From contig NW_014575562.1 of the NCBI RefSeq assembly GCF_000708205.1, positions 1,179,616 to 1,243,615 of the forward strand: DNA of 64,000 bases, read 5' to 3'. The notes below the pieces were generated by a model. That model had not been told where the DNA came from. It was given only the letters and a program-made list of their open reading frames with translations, and did no database searches. The DNA is from Mixia osmundae IAM 14324 (Eukaryota > Basidiomycota > Mixiomycetes > Mixiales > Mixiaceae). The position numbers and the translations under genes were made by a program. Positions 1 through 12,600 of the stretch are shown here, in pieces; the stretch's first letter is position 1; each line of letters opens with the position of its first letter.

Positions 1-529
1 ATGATCATATGCAGTGATGGTAGCACACTGACATAGGCCAGCCAGAGCGGAATCCAGGTCGTAGCATGCAGCGCGACAATACCGTTGAGATTTCCTCTCA
101 AGACGTACGCATTGTAGTAACGGATGGCCGCGAAGATGACCATACCGCCCGCGGCAATCTCAAAGAACGAGCCCCATAGCGGATGAACGATGAAGTGGGT
201 GCCCTCTGGACGTTTGACTGCACCAGCCCGTCAACGCTGCATTGACGAGCCCTGCGAACAGACGAACCTCGGCGAAGGAAGTGCACTTTGCCCGCCGAAG
301 CCACTACAGACATGTAAATGATTGTGATGACGATCTGTAATCCGGCCAGGGCGACCAGCGCCCATGTCCTTGCCGTGAAGCCGCGAGTCGGGGGTGGATA
401 GAGCAACTCATTAAAGGACGTGAGATATACTTCAAACGGGTTCTGACCAGGCTCGACAGTCGGCAACTGAGTCGACAGATAGACAGGCAGACCATCGGTC
501 AGCAAATCCCTCATGGACGTGTCTGCCAT
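1..529 (-). CDS. Multi-pass membrane protein, N-terminal part (runs off the window)
   Basis: Minus-strand gene starting at the ATG at 529 and continuing past base 1. The first exon encodes a polar N-terminus followed by a hydrophobic helix at about residues 50-75 (ARTWALVALAGLQIVITIIY). A short intron with donor GTTCGT and acceptor GTGCAG, at roughly 200-255, joins in frame to a second exon. That exon reads RPEGTHFIVHPLWGSFFEIA, followed by further hydrophobic stretches. At least three membrane segments are visible, so it is an integral membrane protein. I do not recognise the family; fungal transporters and seven-helix proteins are both possible. Only the N-terminal part is present, so no function is proposed. 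Confidence 0.6.
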
Positions 530-935
530 GGTGTACTTCTCCGCTCGCCTGGGTCAAGAGGGCCTTCTGCCCAAGGCCACGCCCTGTATGCGAGTGCGCA
601 GCGGGACGAACTTCTAGTCTCATATGGATGATGGTCATGCAATCTGACGGGAGTGCTGCAGAAGGCATCTGAGGACAGGCAATGATCGCATTTTCCGTCG
701 TCACCTGCCGAAAGCGGCGACGCGTGCGCGTCAAGTCTTTCAGTTTACCCATGCCTCCTGCAGGCCAAGCCGAGCTAGATCCAGACTTGACGATCATCGA
801 GATGCTCAATACCGCAGCACAAGATCGACAGAGATGAAAAGCTAACGTTTCGAGTGACAACTGCTGCTAGTATGGCGATCGTTTGCTCAGTCTTGAACAG
901 GCTTGCGCGACATCCGTCGCGAATGTAGGGGCCTT
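530..935. other. Intergenic, 406 bp
   Basis: Lies between the start of the membrane-protein gene and the stop of the 14-3-3 gene. I see no conserved coding sequence. The one long open frame on the minus strand here has no recognisable features and overlaps the start of the neighbouring gene. Confidence 0.6.
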
Positions 936-1997
936 TTAGGCAGCGACGGGTGCGGCTTCCGTAGCCGACGCAGCCTGTGCTTCGGTTGGCTTGATTTCAG
1001 TTGCTTGTTGTTCTGCGCAGATTGACTCAGCCACACTTAGCGATCTGCAGGGGCCCAAGGCCTACCCTGATCGGCAATGTCAGAAGTCCAGAGGGTGAGA
1101 TTGTCACGTAGGAGCTGCATGATGAGCGTAGAGTCCTTGTATGATTCTTCAGAGAGGGTATCGAGTTCGGCGATCGCATCATCGAACGCTTGCTTGGCGA
1201 GATGGCAGGCGCGGTCGGGCGAGTTGAGGATCTCGTAGTAGAACACCGAAAAGTTGAGTGCCAGACCCAATCGGATGGGATGCGTCGGTGCGAGGTCGCT
1301 CTGCGCAATCTCGGTGGCCTGTTTGTAGGATTCGTGGGCGGCCTCAGAAGCGCCTGCTCGACCATCGCCAGCAGCGAATTCGGCGAGGTATCGGTGATAA
1401 TCGCCCTTCCTGCTCGGCGAACAGGGTCAGTTTGTGCGCTGAAATGAAGGCAAAGCTTGGACATACATCTTGTGGTAGAAGACCTTGCTCTCGCCAGCTT
1501 GCGCAGAGGGAATGAGGTGCTTGTCCAGGACCTCGAGAATATCGGTGCACACGTCTGACAGTTCGGCTTCTACCTTCTTTCTGTAAGTCTTGATCTTGCC
1601 TACCTGAGCCTCGTTGCCCTTTGATTCCTCCTTCTGCTCGATCGAAGAGATGATACGCCAGGATGCACGTCTGGCTCCAATAACGTCTGCAATGATACCA
1701 TGTGAGCCCTGGTCGCCCGAGATAGCGCCACGACGTACTCTTGTAGGCAACCGAGAGCAGATTACGCTCCTCGACGCTGAGCTCAACGCCGAGTTTGGCG
1801 ACATCCTTCATGTAGGTGACCATCTCGTCGTAGCGCTCGGCTTGCTCAGCGAGCCTATGAGCATGACGAGGTCAGCGCAGGTGTGCAAAAGCATAAGAAA
1901 CACTCGCTTGGCCATGTAGACCCGGCTATCGCGTTCCTAAAGCATTCAATGAGCTCTGTGTCAGCGACATCTTTGACCGGAGACTCACCTCTGTCAT
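936..1997 (-). CDS. 14-3-3 protein
   Basis: Phosphoserine/phosphothreonine-binding adaptor acting as a cytosolic dimer in signalling. Six exons splice in frame to 264 residues, the usual length. Visible family motifs are [17 protein letters not shown] near the N-terminus, [13 protein letters not shown] followed by [11 protein letters not shown], the phosphopeptide-binding region with [12 protein letters not shown], and [14 protein letters not shown] with the acidic helix [13 protein letters not shown]. The tail is short and Ala/Glu-rich, as is typical. The first exon is only nine bases (Met-Thr-Glu). Exon boundaries on the + strand are 1989-1997, 1908-1936, 1739-1854, 1467-1686, 1066-1409 and 936-1012. 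The intron 1855-1907 has a GC donor (GCGAGT), because no GT donor keeps the conserved frame. Family identity is certain; the BMH1-type paralogue cannot be told. Confidence 0.95.
1855..1907 (-). other. GC-AG intron in the 14-3-3 gene
   Basis: 53-nt intron, donor AA|GCGAGT and acceptor CTCATAG, needed to join MAK to [10 protein letters not shown] in the right frame. The only nearby GT, two bases into GAGTGT, gives a frame that stops at once. Confidence 0.7.
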
Positions 1998-2847
1998 TAT
2001 CGATAAATGCTAGGCTTTGGCCCGTGACGCGGCTATGGCTTTCTGTAAACTTGTATGAACTGCGTTAGCTCCATGTCGCAATGATCGTGGGGAGTAGCAA
2101 AGGTAAGGGGGGTTTGCCACAGCGGAGTGTAGCTTCGGACGACGCGCTGCTGGCATCGGATGCGCGAGGCAAGACACTATTGGGTACAGGCTGTACAGTT
2201 CGCTGCGATGCAGCCTTGCCTGTAGCACGCTTGCCTGCCTGGATCATGCTGACTTGGGACGCGGCACCAGCCAGGCGAGCGCGATTCTACTCTGTTCGTG
2301 CCTCCGAGCGATCGTGTTTGCACATGCCGCGTCAGACGGGAGTTGTCTTGAGACAGTCGGACCATTGTGCAAGCATCAAACGATGTCAAGCGGAACGATT
2401 GCTTGTTTGCCTGCTTGCCGCCGTAGCGGCGGTTTGACGAGATCGTCCGCCATAGGACACGCCGCGCGAGCTCGGCCAGCAAGCACAGTGAGCGATTCGG
2501 AGCTGTCCCGCAGCCTGTGCGAGCAGGACGAGCTCTTGCGCAATGTTGAGATGCTAGTACGCGGAAGAAGGAGGTGAGGACAGCTTGATGCCTTACCTGA
2601 CTGGCAGGCCGCGATGACAGCCCCTCGTGGTGTGCAGGCGCTACTGATGCTATCGGAAGCTGACGACGCTCTGAAGTGCTATTGCGAACCTCTCAGAGGG
2701 TTAGGCACCGACAAACGAGCTCGCAGCGTCAGCGACTTGCGGCGCGAGCATGGGTGGCGCTCCCTCGTGGTGACGTGTCATCAAACAGCTTGACCGTCAC
2801 AGCGCGTAGTCATGCATGAGCTCAAGATGCAATGTCAGGCTATTCAA
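1998..2847. other. Intergenic, about 850 bp; no confident gene
   Basis: Holds the 5' region of the 14-3-3 gene and the 3' region of VPS39. Several overlapping open frames occur on both strands (for example 2254-2577 on +, and a 60-codon frame from the ATG at 2614 to 2793). None shows a recognisable domain, and attempts to splice the two plus-strand frames together run into stops. Probably UTR and promoter sequence. A small unrecognised gene cannot be excluded. Confidence 0.4.
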
Positions 2848-5800
2848 TCAGATCTGCGAAGCTTTATGCGCATGCCACTGTTCTCGACAGTTGTAGTGTG
2901 TGACGTGGCCGTGCGGCATATGAATGGCCACGACGGAGCTACCGAGCCGTTTGTGGCATTGAGGGCATCTGCATTTCACATCAGCTCACTGCCTTCCACA
3001 CTGAAGCAGTACGAACAGTCTAGAGTCAGTTATGCGCACTCTCCGGCCTTCGAGAGCGGCCTTTTCGCGGTCGAGGCCGTCTCTGCGGGCAGCATAGACG
3101 TTCTTATCTAAAGACAGACCATTCCGTATTTCGCGACCGTGCCGCAAAGTCTTGTGCAGGAATGTTCTTAGATCACGAATCGTCATGACAGGTGGGAGCA
3201 GTTCAAGCGCCTCGATGGCGTTTATCTTTGTGCCCTGACTGGCGAGCAGGCTCAGGGCAGGCTCGAAGCGAGGATTTGCATCGTCTTTGGGGCGGAGGTA
3301 GAGCTGCAGCAAGACCGAGAAGATGTTGCCTGATGACGTTGTGCCGGATGCATATACTGATTGGCAATACCTGTCCAGCAGAGTCAGCTCAGCTGCGGAA
3401 AAACCGCCCAAAGCTTACGCCTCTGCTGCTGCGAAATCGCCGAGCCTATTGACGTAGATCCGTAGTGCGCCCTCGTGTCGCTCAAGTCGTCCTAGTAGTA
3501 GCGCCCTGAACTCGTAGAGGTCATCTCCTGGCAATCTGCTCAGAGTACGATCCGCTCGGTATTGCGTAGAAGTCTGCAGCATAGCAAGCAGCTTTGCGTA
3601 GTCTCGCGCATCTATAAAGCGTCATTCAGCTTGTTCGGACCATCGCAAGATGTTTTTACCTTTGCGCTGGAATTTAGGGGACGCAAGAACATTCTGGAGG
3701 TAGAGATTGATGAGTTGATCATGAAAGTCTGGCTCTGCGTCGTGTAGGCTGTAGATGATGTGCTCGAGGTATGCCGTCAGCGCTTCATCTGACACGGCGC
3801 GAAGATGACTGGCGACCTCATGGCGAGGCCAAGACTCGACGTCCTCCGAATCGGCAGTGAAGATTTGCAGGCCCGCTCCAAAATCGAGTGAGAAGACCCA
3901 GAGCGAGGTTTCGCAGACAAGCTCGATATTCTCTGCGCCCAGCCGATGCAGGTAGGCGACGGTGTCTTCGACTTGTTCAGCGACGGGCATCGACTCGTCT
4001 ACTGTACGTCGCAAGAGCTCGAGTGCCTTCTTGTGCTGCTTCTTCACGCGGAACAAGTCGAGCAGCTCGTTGATGCGGCCATCGGCAAAGAGCAGATCTT
4101 CGACTTCGGAAGCATCGCACCAGTTCTCTATGCGACACAGTGGACCGAGCAAAGTCGGTCGCACGGCCAGATAAGACCTGAAGAGCGTGGTGTCCACGAT
4201 CCTGGCGATTGTGTACAGCTGCTCGATCGATAGCTCCGTCAGGGGACCATCAGGCAAAGCAAAGGCAGCAGGCACGTCAAGTGGCTCGGTCTCGTCGCCA
4301 ACGGAAGGCTTTGTAGAGCCTTGCCTGTTGCTCAGAGCTTTGTTGATGTTTTGGCGTCGGTCGGTGAGATATCGGATGAGGACCTCGATGCTTTCTCGCT
4401 TTCGCTGTTGAAGCTTGGCTTCTGCTGCTCGTTGGCCCAGCGAGCTTTGGCGGAGATCTGACTTGCTTCTCTTGCCCTTCAGAATCGAATCTTCTCGAGG
4501 ACTGGCCTGATCAGGCGAGAGTGATCTGAGCGTCTCTGTCACGCTACCAGCATCGCTCTCTACGCTGTCAGCTTTCTTATTCGATGCCTTGGGGATCGGC
4601 AGCGCAGCAGCGGCTCGGCCGCCAAAAGTCGCCTCGCGCTCGTCGAATGGCTTATGCAGTTTGCCTGCTATAGCCTCTGTAAATAGTGAGATGACTTTGC
4701 TGGGATTGCTGTCGAATTGGATAAAGACATCGATTGCCGCATCCCATTGTCGGCGATGATCGAGCTGTTTGACTGCTGCAAGGATCTGCAACCGACGGAA
4801 GCGTGTCATCTTGTCCGGCAAGACTGATTGGTCGAGCGAGCCTAGCAGCGCAGATGCTTCTTGATAGTCCCCTTGCCGTGTGAGCTGGTCCAGCTGGGAG
4901 GACCAGGACGACATGGTGATCTGCCACAATCGTGTCCGACTGCCTCTTCCGCCCTGCGAATCTGTTGCGATCGATAGTGCATAGAGCAGTGGCCTCTGAC
5001 CAGACGAGGCTGCAAGTGCTTTGATCTCTTCGGGTTTGGATGCCGAATTTGGCAGGGTGAGGCTTTGTACGAGCGAAAAGGTCTCTAGGGTATAGACTGC
5101 CAAGCCGGGCGTGTTCAGCTTTGCAGGAGCAGAAGCAGGCAAAGCTGATAGAAAGTAAGGCGAGCAGGATTCTATATGGTCAGGCGCGGCCGGAAAGGCC
5201 AGAGAGTGACTTCGCAAGCGTTTGCCTTGAGGATCGACAAGATAGCCTTGATCGTCTTGTACGATGAGCATCTCATCTTGTCTGATCGTGGCAGTGAGGT
5301 TACGTTGCACTCTGCCGATGCCGCCGATCCCTGTGTATCCTGCCGTCTTGATAGCAAGCCCGCCTAAGCCCAAGGTTGCACTTTGGCCAGCCGTTGCGTT
5401 TGCCATCAGACCGGACAGATTGACCTCGCTCAATAGAGGCTGGTTCGACTTGCTATTGGGCCTCAGCTTGACGAGACCGTAGGTCTGGGTCGAGTATCCG
5501 AGAAAGAGCGTCTCTGGATTTGGAAATGTCATTGAGCGGACCTGGTGAGGCAGGCTGAGCTCGAGTGGCTCTTGCCATTGGCCGTCGCGCCACCTGAGCA
5601 GGAGCAGCCGACGCTTGCACGTGACTGCCAACGTTGTCCACAGTACAATCTCTTCTGCTTGACTCTGTGCGGCGGCGCGTGCTTTGCCTTTGGCGACGGG
5701 CGACGCTTTTGCAGGCGTGACGGGCTGCGAGCGAGCCTGAGTGGCGAGGCGGAAGAGACTCGCTTGAGCCTTTGTCTGCGCACCGAGACTGGTCTGCAGA

Positions 5801-6108
5801 TCGAGTGTAGTGAGATCATACAGCTGGACATTGCCGTCTGAGCGGCAAACGAGCGAATGAGTCTCCTTGAGTATGCCGAGCTGGTCGATCGACTTGGGCG
5901 CAAAGTGAGGCACGCTCTTCAACAAGCTGACTTTGTCGGCTTGTCCGCTTCCCGAAGCATGGGAAGTCTCAGTGTCGGATGGCAGGAGCTCATAGATGTA
6001 CAGCTCCCCATCAGCGTTGCCAACGTAGAGCTTGTTGCCGTGATGGACCAATGCCTCTGCCCTGCCGCTGAGCTGGGCAAGATCCTCGCAGACGAATGCC
6101 GTGTGCAT
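2848..6108 (-). CDS. VPS39: Vps39/Vam6, HOPS tethering complex subunit
   Basis: Subunit of the HOPS complex, which tethers late endosomes and vacuoles and binds the Rab Ypt7 on the vacuolar membrane. Four exons (3660-6108, 3419-3611, 3002-3370, 2848-2968) splice in frame to 1043 residues. The N-terminal part is a citron-homology (CNH) beta-propeller starting MHTAFVCEDL. The middle is a helical clathrin-repeat solenoid. The C-terminus carries the family signature: ALELLPPVMTIRDLRTFL, then a basic helix, RVRITDSRL, and a zinc-binding pair read as CPQCHKRLGSS and HVTHYNC. The last intron is only 33 nt (2969-3001) but is required to reach the cysteine motif. The start lies 155 bp from the divergent BUD6 start, so the two probably share a promoter region. 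Confidence 0.92.
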
Positions 6109-6263
6109 CTCATAGCCTATGCCTGCGAGGGAAAAGCGAGGTCAAGGTCTTTGGCGGATGCGGTCAGCTTGCGCGCTCGCGTTCGACTCAGTTCGACGTG
6201 CTTGTCCAAGGCCGTCATCACCCCGATCAAGCAGGCTCGCGCACGCAGACAGCAGCCGGCGGG

Positions 6264-9200
6264 ATGTCGGATGACACCAGGCTGCCACCTGTGCGGACTC
6301 GGTCGATCAGCACGGAAGCGGGTGCATCTCGAGAAGCACGAGCATTGAGAGACGATGTCGCCAGCTCCTCATTCGCGCCTGCTGGCAGCAGCAGACCGAG
6401 ACAGCCGACAGGGACCAGCTCGAGCACGGCTTCGAGGTCGACTGCTTCTCAGCAACGGCAGCACCATCACCGCGGCAGTACGTCGTCAGTCGGCTCCCTC
6501 AACAGTCTCGCGAGTCAATCAAGCTCTACCCGTGCGAGCGTGCGTACACAGATCAGGCCGCCACTCTGCCTTCTGCTGATCCACATGTTCGGCAGTCGAG
6601 CACTCACATTGATTCCTCGGTCACAAAGCTACTCGTCGCGACGAAACAGCTCCTCGAGTCCCTCACGCGTTGGTCAAGAGGCGAAGTTGACGAGGGCAGG
6701 GTGAGCGATATCTACGTCCAGCTCGGCAATGACTTCAACGCCGCTTGTGCTGCCTTCTCTCGTCAAGGCATCAATATGACCGACCTGCTCTCTGTACCAG
6801 ACGATCTCAGAGTCTGTCTAGAGACCGCCCTGTCGGAAGATGCCAGCCCGGCCACGCTGGAAGTCTATCTGCCAAAGATACGCGAGATCATCATAGGCCT
6901 TCTGCAGGGTCTCAAAGGGAAACAGTCAGTCTATAGAAGCCTGACAGACGAAGCGACGCGCAGGAGGACTGCTTCTGCTGGCTCTGCCCAAAGGCCCCCC
7001 ATCGACGTCAATCGTGACGTGCCGCCTCCGCCGAGACAAGCGCAGGAAGCTACAAACGGCCTGCCGCCGATACGTGAGGATGGATCACGCCCTCCTGCTG
7101 GTATCGAGAGTGTCCTGCCACGCCGAGCATCTGTCGTGCCGGATGCTTTAGCCTCTGGCAGTCAGCTGAGCCAGCTCGCCAGTCCGCCTGCGCGACAGAC
7201 AAGCTGGTCTAGTACGCCGACACGAGGACCCGACACGCCTCCCAGGCGGCAGACCAGTATCAGCAGGGCTTCAGCTGGCAATTCGCTCACGCAAAGAGTG
7301 CTTGCTTCCGAATTGCCCACGCCGGAACGCCGAGCGAGCAGGTCATCTTATCAGAGTCCGCAGCTTCCACCCATCGTCACGTCCAGTTTACCGCTTTCGC
7401 CTACCTCTGCACCTGTCTTTGACGTCCCGGCATCAAATTCGGAGATGGAGAGGCCACCAAGGGCGCAAAGTCGGACACCGGAGACCTCTTGTTTTTCACC
7501 TGTCGACTCTGTCCGATCGAATTCTCCCCCAGGTGCAGCTCTACCACCACTACCGCCGCCAGAAACGGCAGCGCAGAATGCATCTCTTGAAGCTCTCAAG
7601 GGTAATGCGCTCGGACGCAGAGCTTCCAAACGCTTTTCTGCCTATACCATGAACAGAATGACGGGATCTGCACAATCTGCCACCTTGCCACCTTTGACCG
7701 GGCCGAACAGTCTCGCGACATTGGTCAGCAGATCGCCCAACGCTCCACTCGTGTCCGGTGCACCTTTGCCTGCCGAACAAAGCAGTCCATCTGCAGGTAG
7801 AGAGCTAGCGAGCGCTCGCAGAAAGCTCAAGCAGGATCGACCGACCTTCTCGCCCAACCGCAGCTTCACAGGAGCTTCTGCGACTCTAGATGACATATCA
7901 GAATCACCCTCAGCTTCGCCCAGGAACAGTACGACATCGCCGCGCGGTGAGCAGGTGCAGCCGGAGAGCAGCAGCCCCGTAGACGCGACAAGAGCGACGC
8001 AGGCCTCGCCTGCAGAGCCAGAGCCACCGGATGATATCACTCAAGCGTCAGAGACGGTCGAGGTCTCGGCGCAGCCTAAGACCATCTACCTGCAGCTGGG
8101 ACGCGATGTCAAGAAGGCTCAGCTAGAAAGCGCACCGACACTGGCATCCTTGCGCGTGCTCTTCATCGATCGTTTCCAGTATAACCCTGGCCTCGGCGAT
8201 TTCCCGTCTATCTACCTCCGAGACCCTGAGATCGGGGTCCAGTACGAGCTCGAAGATCTGTCAGACATCAAGGACAAGAGCGTTCTCAGTCTCAATATCG
8301 AGCCGCTCGATCAGGTCAGGCAGCAAATTGACTCTGGTCTTGCTTCGCTCGCGTCCGAGATCAAGGAGCTCAAAGCCAGCCTGGCTATTAGTACTGCACG
8401 CAATCGCGCGTCTTCGATATTGCCGATCCCTAATGGCATCGAAGGCACGCCCCCAAGCTCGCCCCGTGTAGGAGATAGGCTTTCACAGGCGATGGCGCAG
8501 AGGGTGTCGAGTCAGTCACGTAGCCGGCTAGCAGAAGATGCCAGCATCGACGCGACGCCGCGGCCAAAGACGATGCCTGAGCTATCGACGCCGTTGCTGA
8601 CGGTAACGAGCGGAAACCCAGCGAGCAACAAGAAGATCTCTTCTGCGCAACTCAGGACGCAGCTCGATGAGATACAGACAGTGCGGCGCGACGTGAGCGT
8701 ACTTCGACAAGTCTATGCTGACTTTGCAAACGATATGCGCACCTCTCTCGGCTCGTTGCGTGGACAAACAAGCCACTTCAAGCAACTCGCTACGACGCAG
8801 ATGAGTGGCACGCGCAAGCTTATCGATACCGGCAAGACCAAACTCGAAGAGCGCACGCAGACACTGCTACGCAAGGTGGACGATTTGCAAGATACCATCG
8901 AAGATCTCAGGAACGACGTGATCACGCGAAAGATCAAGCCGAGACCGCAGACGCTCAAAGAGGTCAGGGTGGCCATACAAGAGACAAAGTCAGAACTGGG
9001 AGCCATTGGAGACTACGTCACTTCTGTCAAACCGATGTGGAAGAAGACGTGGGAGACCGAGCTGCAAAATATCGTCGATGAGCAGCAGCTCCTCAACCAC
9101 CAAGAAGAGCTGCTCCAAGATCTCAAGGAGGATCACGTCAATCTCCTTGCCGTGTTCGAGCAGATAGAGAAGTATCTGTCTCTGCGCAAGACTACAGGTG

Positions 9201-9552
9201 GCTCTAGAACCCAGAGAGATTTCCAGCCGCCTGCTCCGGAATCGGGTCACGAAGGATTGACAACGGTGATGAGCGAAGTCAGGCAGATTGCGCCCGATCC
9301 GCTCAAGAGACTCAAGGCGATCGAGCAAGCCGAGAAGGCAAGAGAGAAGGGCCTGTCGAACAAGCAGGACGAGCTTGCAAGTCAGCTCGGCGAGTTTGTG
9401 GAAGGCAAGAAGCTCAAGAAGACAGGTGAGATCGCTTGATCAGTCCTTTGACGAGAATGCGAACTGAGCCTTGTGCAGGCGGTACGGAAGAAGCTGATCG
9501 CTTGCGTCAGGTAAGAGACGAAGCAACGCTCAAAGCCATGTTGAAGACCTAG
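6264..9552 (+). CDS. BUD6: Bud6/Aip3, actin-interacting polarity protein
   Basis: Polarisome component that binds actin monomers and activates formins at sites of polar growth. Three exons (6264-6539, 6596-9425, 9479-9552) keep frame and give 1059 residues. After a Ser-rich basic N-terminus comes the conserved AIP3 block: VTKLLVATKQLLESLTRW, then VSDIYVQLGNDFNAAC. The middle is low-complexity, rich in Ser, Pro and Arg. The C-terminal third is a long coiled coil (about residues 620-1020), the core Bud6 region that binds formin and actin. It ends KKTGGTEEADRLRQVRDEAT as in other fungi. A GTG at 6701 is not the start, because the conserved block extends upstream through the 56-nt intron 6540-6595. 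Confidence 0.9.
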
Positions 9553-9665
9553 ATGCAATTGCACGGCTGCTACTGAAATGCTGACGCGCTGACGTCAAAC
9601 GACGCGTGTCTGTGAAGCTCGAACTCAGGCGCTTCTTCGGGCCCTAGCCGTGTGATAGACGCAGA

Positions 9666-12600
9666 ATGGAGGGCTCAGAAGCAGCGCAAAAGCTTGCACA
9701 GACGCCTTCGGAGACAGCACTGACCGTCTGGGAGCTTATACTCGAAGATGATGGCTCGCCATCCAAAGAGCGCAAGGCGAGTCTAGCCGGGACCGTCAAG
9801 CCACACACGGGCTGATTGGACGTGACACTTGATAGTATGTGCGCTTGCCGGCGCCAGTGCAGCCATATGTGCTCAGGGTCAGCATGGAAGCTGGTGCGAC
9901 GGCCTCGAAAGCAGGTGTCTTGCACACCAATTTCCCCTTGGACGGCTCAGCATACGATAGAAAGAGATTCCATTCCATAGAGTAAGCGCTCCCTGCAATC
10001 CACATGGATGCAGCCAGATGATCATGCGTCACAGCTTGCCAAAGGATCTGTCGAAGCCCATCCATATCGATCTGCCCATCACGTCTGCAGGCGTGTTCGA
10101 GTACTATCTCGAGTATGACTCTTCCTCCATCCTGCCAGCTTCAGATCAGCTTGCCAAATCGTCCGACCAGTCCACCTTCAAGGATAGAGCGACAAGGATC
10201 AAGTCACAGCCGGGCTACTTCAATGTCGATCCTACCATGAGCGTGCCTGCCCGAACGCCCATACTCGAACGCGACACGTTCAAGCCACTGCCTGTTGGCA
10301 AGGGCGGCAAGGTCCTGAGCGAGTCTGTCAGCATATCGCTGGATGGCCTGGCTATACAGACTCTCATTGCAAAATGGATGGGCAGCCTGGACAAGTGGGC
10401 TCCTCATCTTGACGTCACGCGTGATCGAGGCTACAACATGATCCATTTTACGCCGCTGCAGCAGCGAGGCGAGTCGAGATCGCCGTACAGCATATTCGAT
10501 CAGCTTCTCTTCGATGACGAGCTCTTCACAGATGCGAAGCTATCGAAGGAAGATAGGCAGACTGAGATTGCAAAGATGCTCGCCCGAATTCGCAAAGAAT
10601 GGGGCATGCTAAGTCTGATTGATGTTGTACTCAACCATACGGCGAACAACAGCGATTGGCTACTAGATCATCCAGAAGCAGCCTACAACGGCGTCAACTC
10701 GCCTCATTTAGAAGCAGCGATTGAGCTTGACAAGGCGCTCATCAAGTTCTCGGACGAGCTCGAGTCTGTCTACCGACTTTCGCCTGTCATCGAGAGCGAA
10801 TCTGACCTCGCACGCATTGTTGACCTCATCAAGAATAAAGTCCTGCCCGAGCTAGCACTCTGGCAGTACTATGTCATCAACGTCAAGGCCAGCAAGACTG
10901 AATTCGAGCAGGCTTGGGCAGACGGCGGGGCTATCGTCAAGCCGGCTGGCGTACTAGAAGCCGGCAGACAGACCGACCGAGATCGCGAAGTGCCAGATCT
11001 GGCTGCTTCGGCCGACTTAGGCAAGCTATCTCGTGCGGAACTCGCAGAAGCCTTTTCTTCATTCTGTTTGCCTAAGCGATGGCGCCAACTTTCTAGCCGA
11101 TACTCTGCAAAAGTCGATGTAGCTTCTGCCATTAAATTCTTGCAGGTATCCCTCTCGATCAAGGCAGGCCCGGACACAGCAAAGCAAGCCACGGAAGAGC
11201 TCGGCCACCTGCTAGACGAACTGAACGTAGACCAGTATAAGCTATTTGACGACGACGTCAAGGCCATCTTGAGTAACATCAGAGGACGCGCAACTTTCAT
11301 GCGGCTGGAAGCGAATGGTCCAAAGATGGGCAAAATTACCCCAAAGTGAGCCCTCTTTCTCAGCGTGCGCGAGCACGAGCTGACGAATCAGCAGAGCCCG
11401 ATTATGCGAGCCACTATTCACATACCAGCCTCAGACTTCGCGAACGAAGCAACACGATCCACGAGCACTCGTCATGGCAAACAATGGCTGGATGTGGGGC
11501 GCTGACCCACTCTCTGATTTTGCGTCCAGCGGCTCACGAGCGTACCTTCGCCGTGAGATCATAGCGTGGGGCGACTGCGTCAAGCTACGGTACGGCAATG
11601 GACCGGAGGACAGTCCCTGGCTGTGGAAGCATATGACTGCATATGCCGAGCTCCTTGCAGGCATGTTTGACGGCTTCCGGATCGACAATTGTCATTCGAC
11701 GCCACTTCATGTGGGCGAATACGTTCTTGATGCAGCTCGCAAAATCAATCCAAACCTCTATGTCGTGGCAGAGCTCTTCACCGGCAGTCAGGAGACCGAC
11801 GTCATCTTTGTCAGCCGCCTAGGGTTGAACAGTCTGATACGTGAGGCAATGAATGGCAACGACCCGAAGGATCAGAGCTCCTTGATGTATTCCTACGGCG
11901 TACAGAAGCCCATCGGATCCATGGACTCGGACTGTCTGACCGAAGAAGGTCTGGTCACCGTTAATGGCACGACGCGCAAGGCCTTCATCATGCCTCACGC
12001 TGGCTCCTCGCCCCATGCTGTTATGATGGACTGCACACACGACAACGACGCCCCAGCGCAGAAGCGTACCGCTGTCGACGCTCTTCCCACTGGAGCCTTG
12101 TCTGCCTTTTGCTCATCTGGCGTCGGCTCCACAAAAGGTTTCGATGATCTGTACCCCAAGCTACTCAATCTAGTAACGGATACGCGCTCTTATGAGGCTT
12201 ATGACAACCCTTCTAACGGCATTGGCGCCGTCAAACGAATCGTCAACCATCTGCATATCGAGATGTCTGTCAACGGCTTCTCAGAGGCGCACATCTCGCA
12301 AGAAGGGAATTACATCACTGCGCATCGCGTCAACCCGCAAACTCACGATGGCTATCTTCTCGTCGCTTACACAGCCTTCAATGCAAGTACGAAAGGCCGA
12401 GGCGATCCTGCACCGATCACATTGCGCGGCACCAGAATGGACTTCATTGCAGGTTACGGCTTGAAGATTGCTGGCGAGGATCCTGCCGATAAGAAGATCC
12501 TGAAAGGCTTGCCTGCCGAGCTAATCGCGTTGACTGCTCCAAAGGTGCAAGGTCTGACGGACGAAGCCGGTTTTTACGCAGAGCTCACGATACCAGACGA

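Noticed and set aside
2081-2793. Open frames upstream of the 14-3-3 gene on both strands
   Set aside because: No domain, overlapping frames in several phases, and splicing the two plausible plus-strand frames leads to stops.
6096-6704. Separate plus-strand gene ahead of BUD6
   Set aside because: Its 5' part is the N-terminal exon of BUD6. After the donor at 6540 the frame is intronic.
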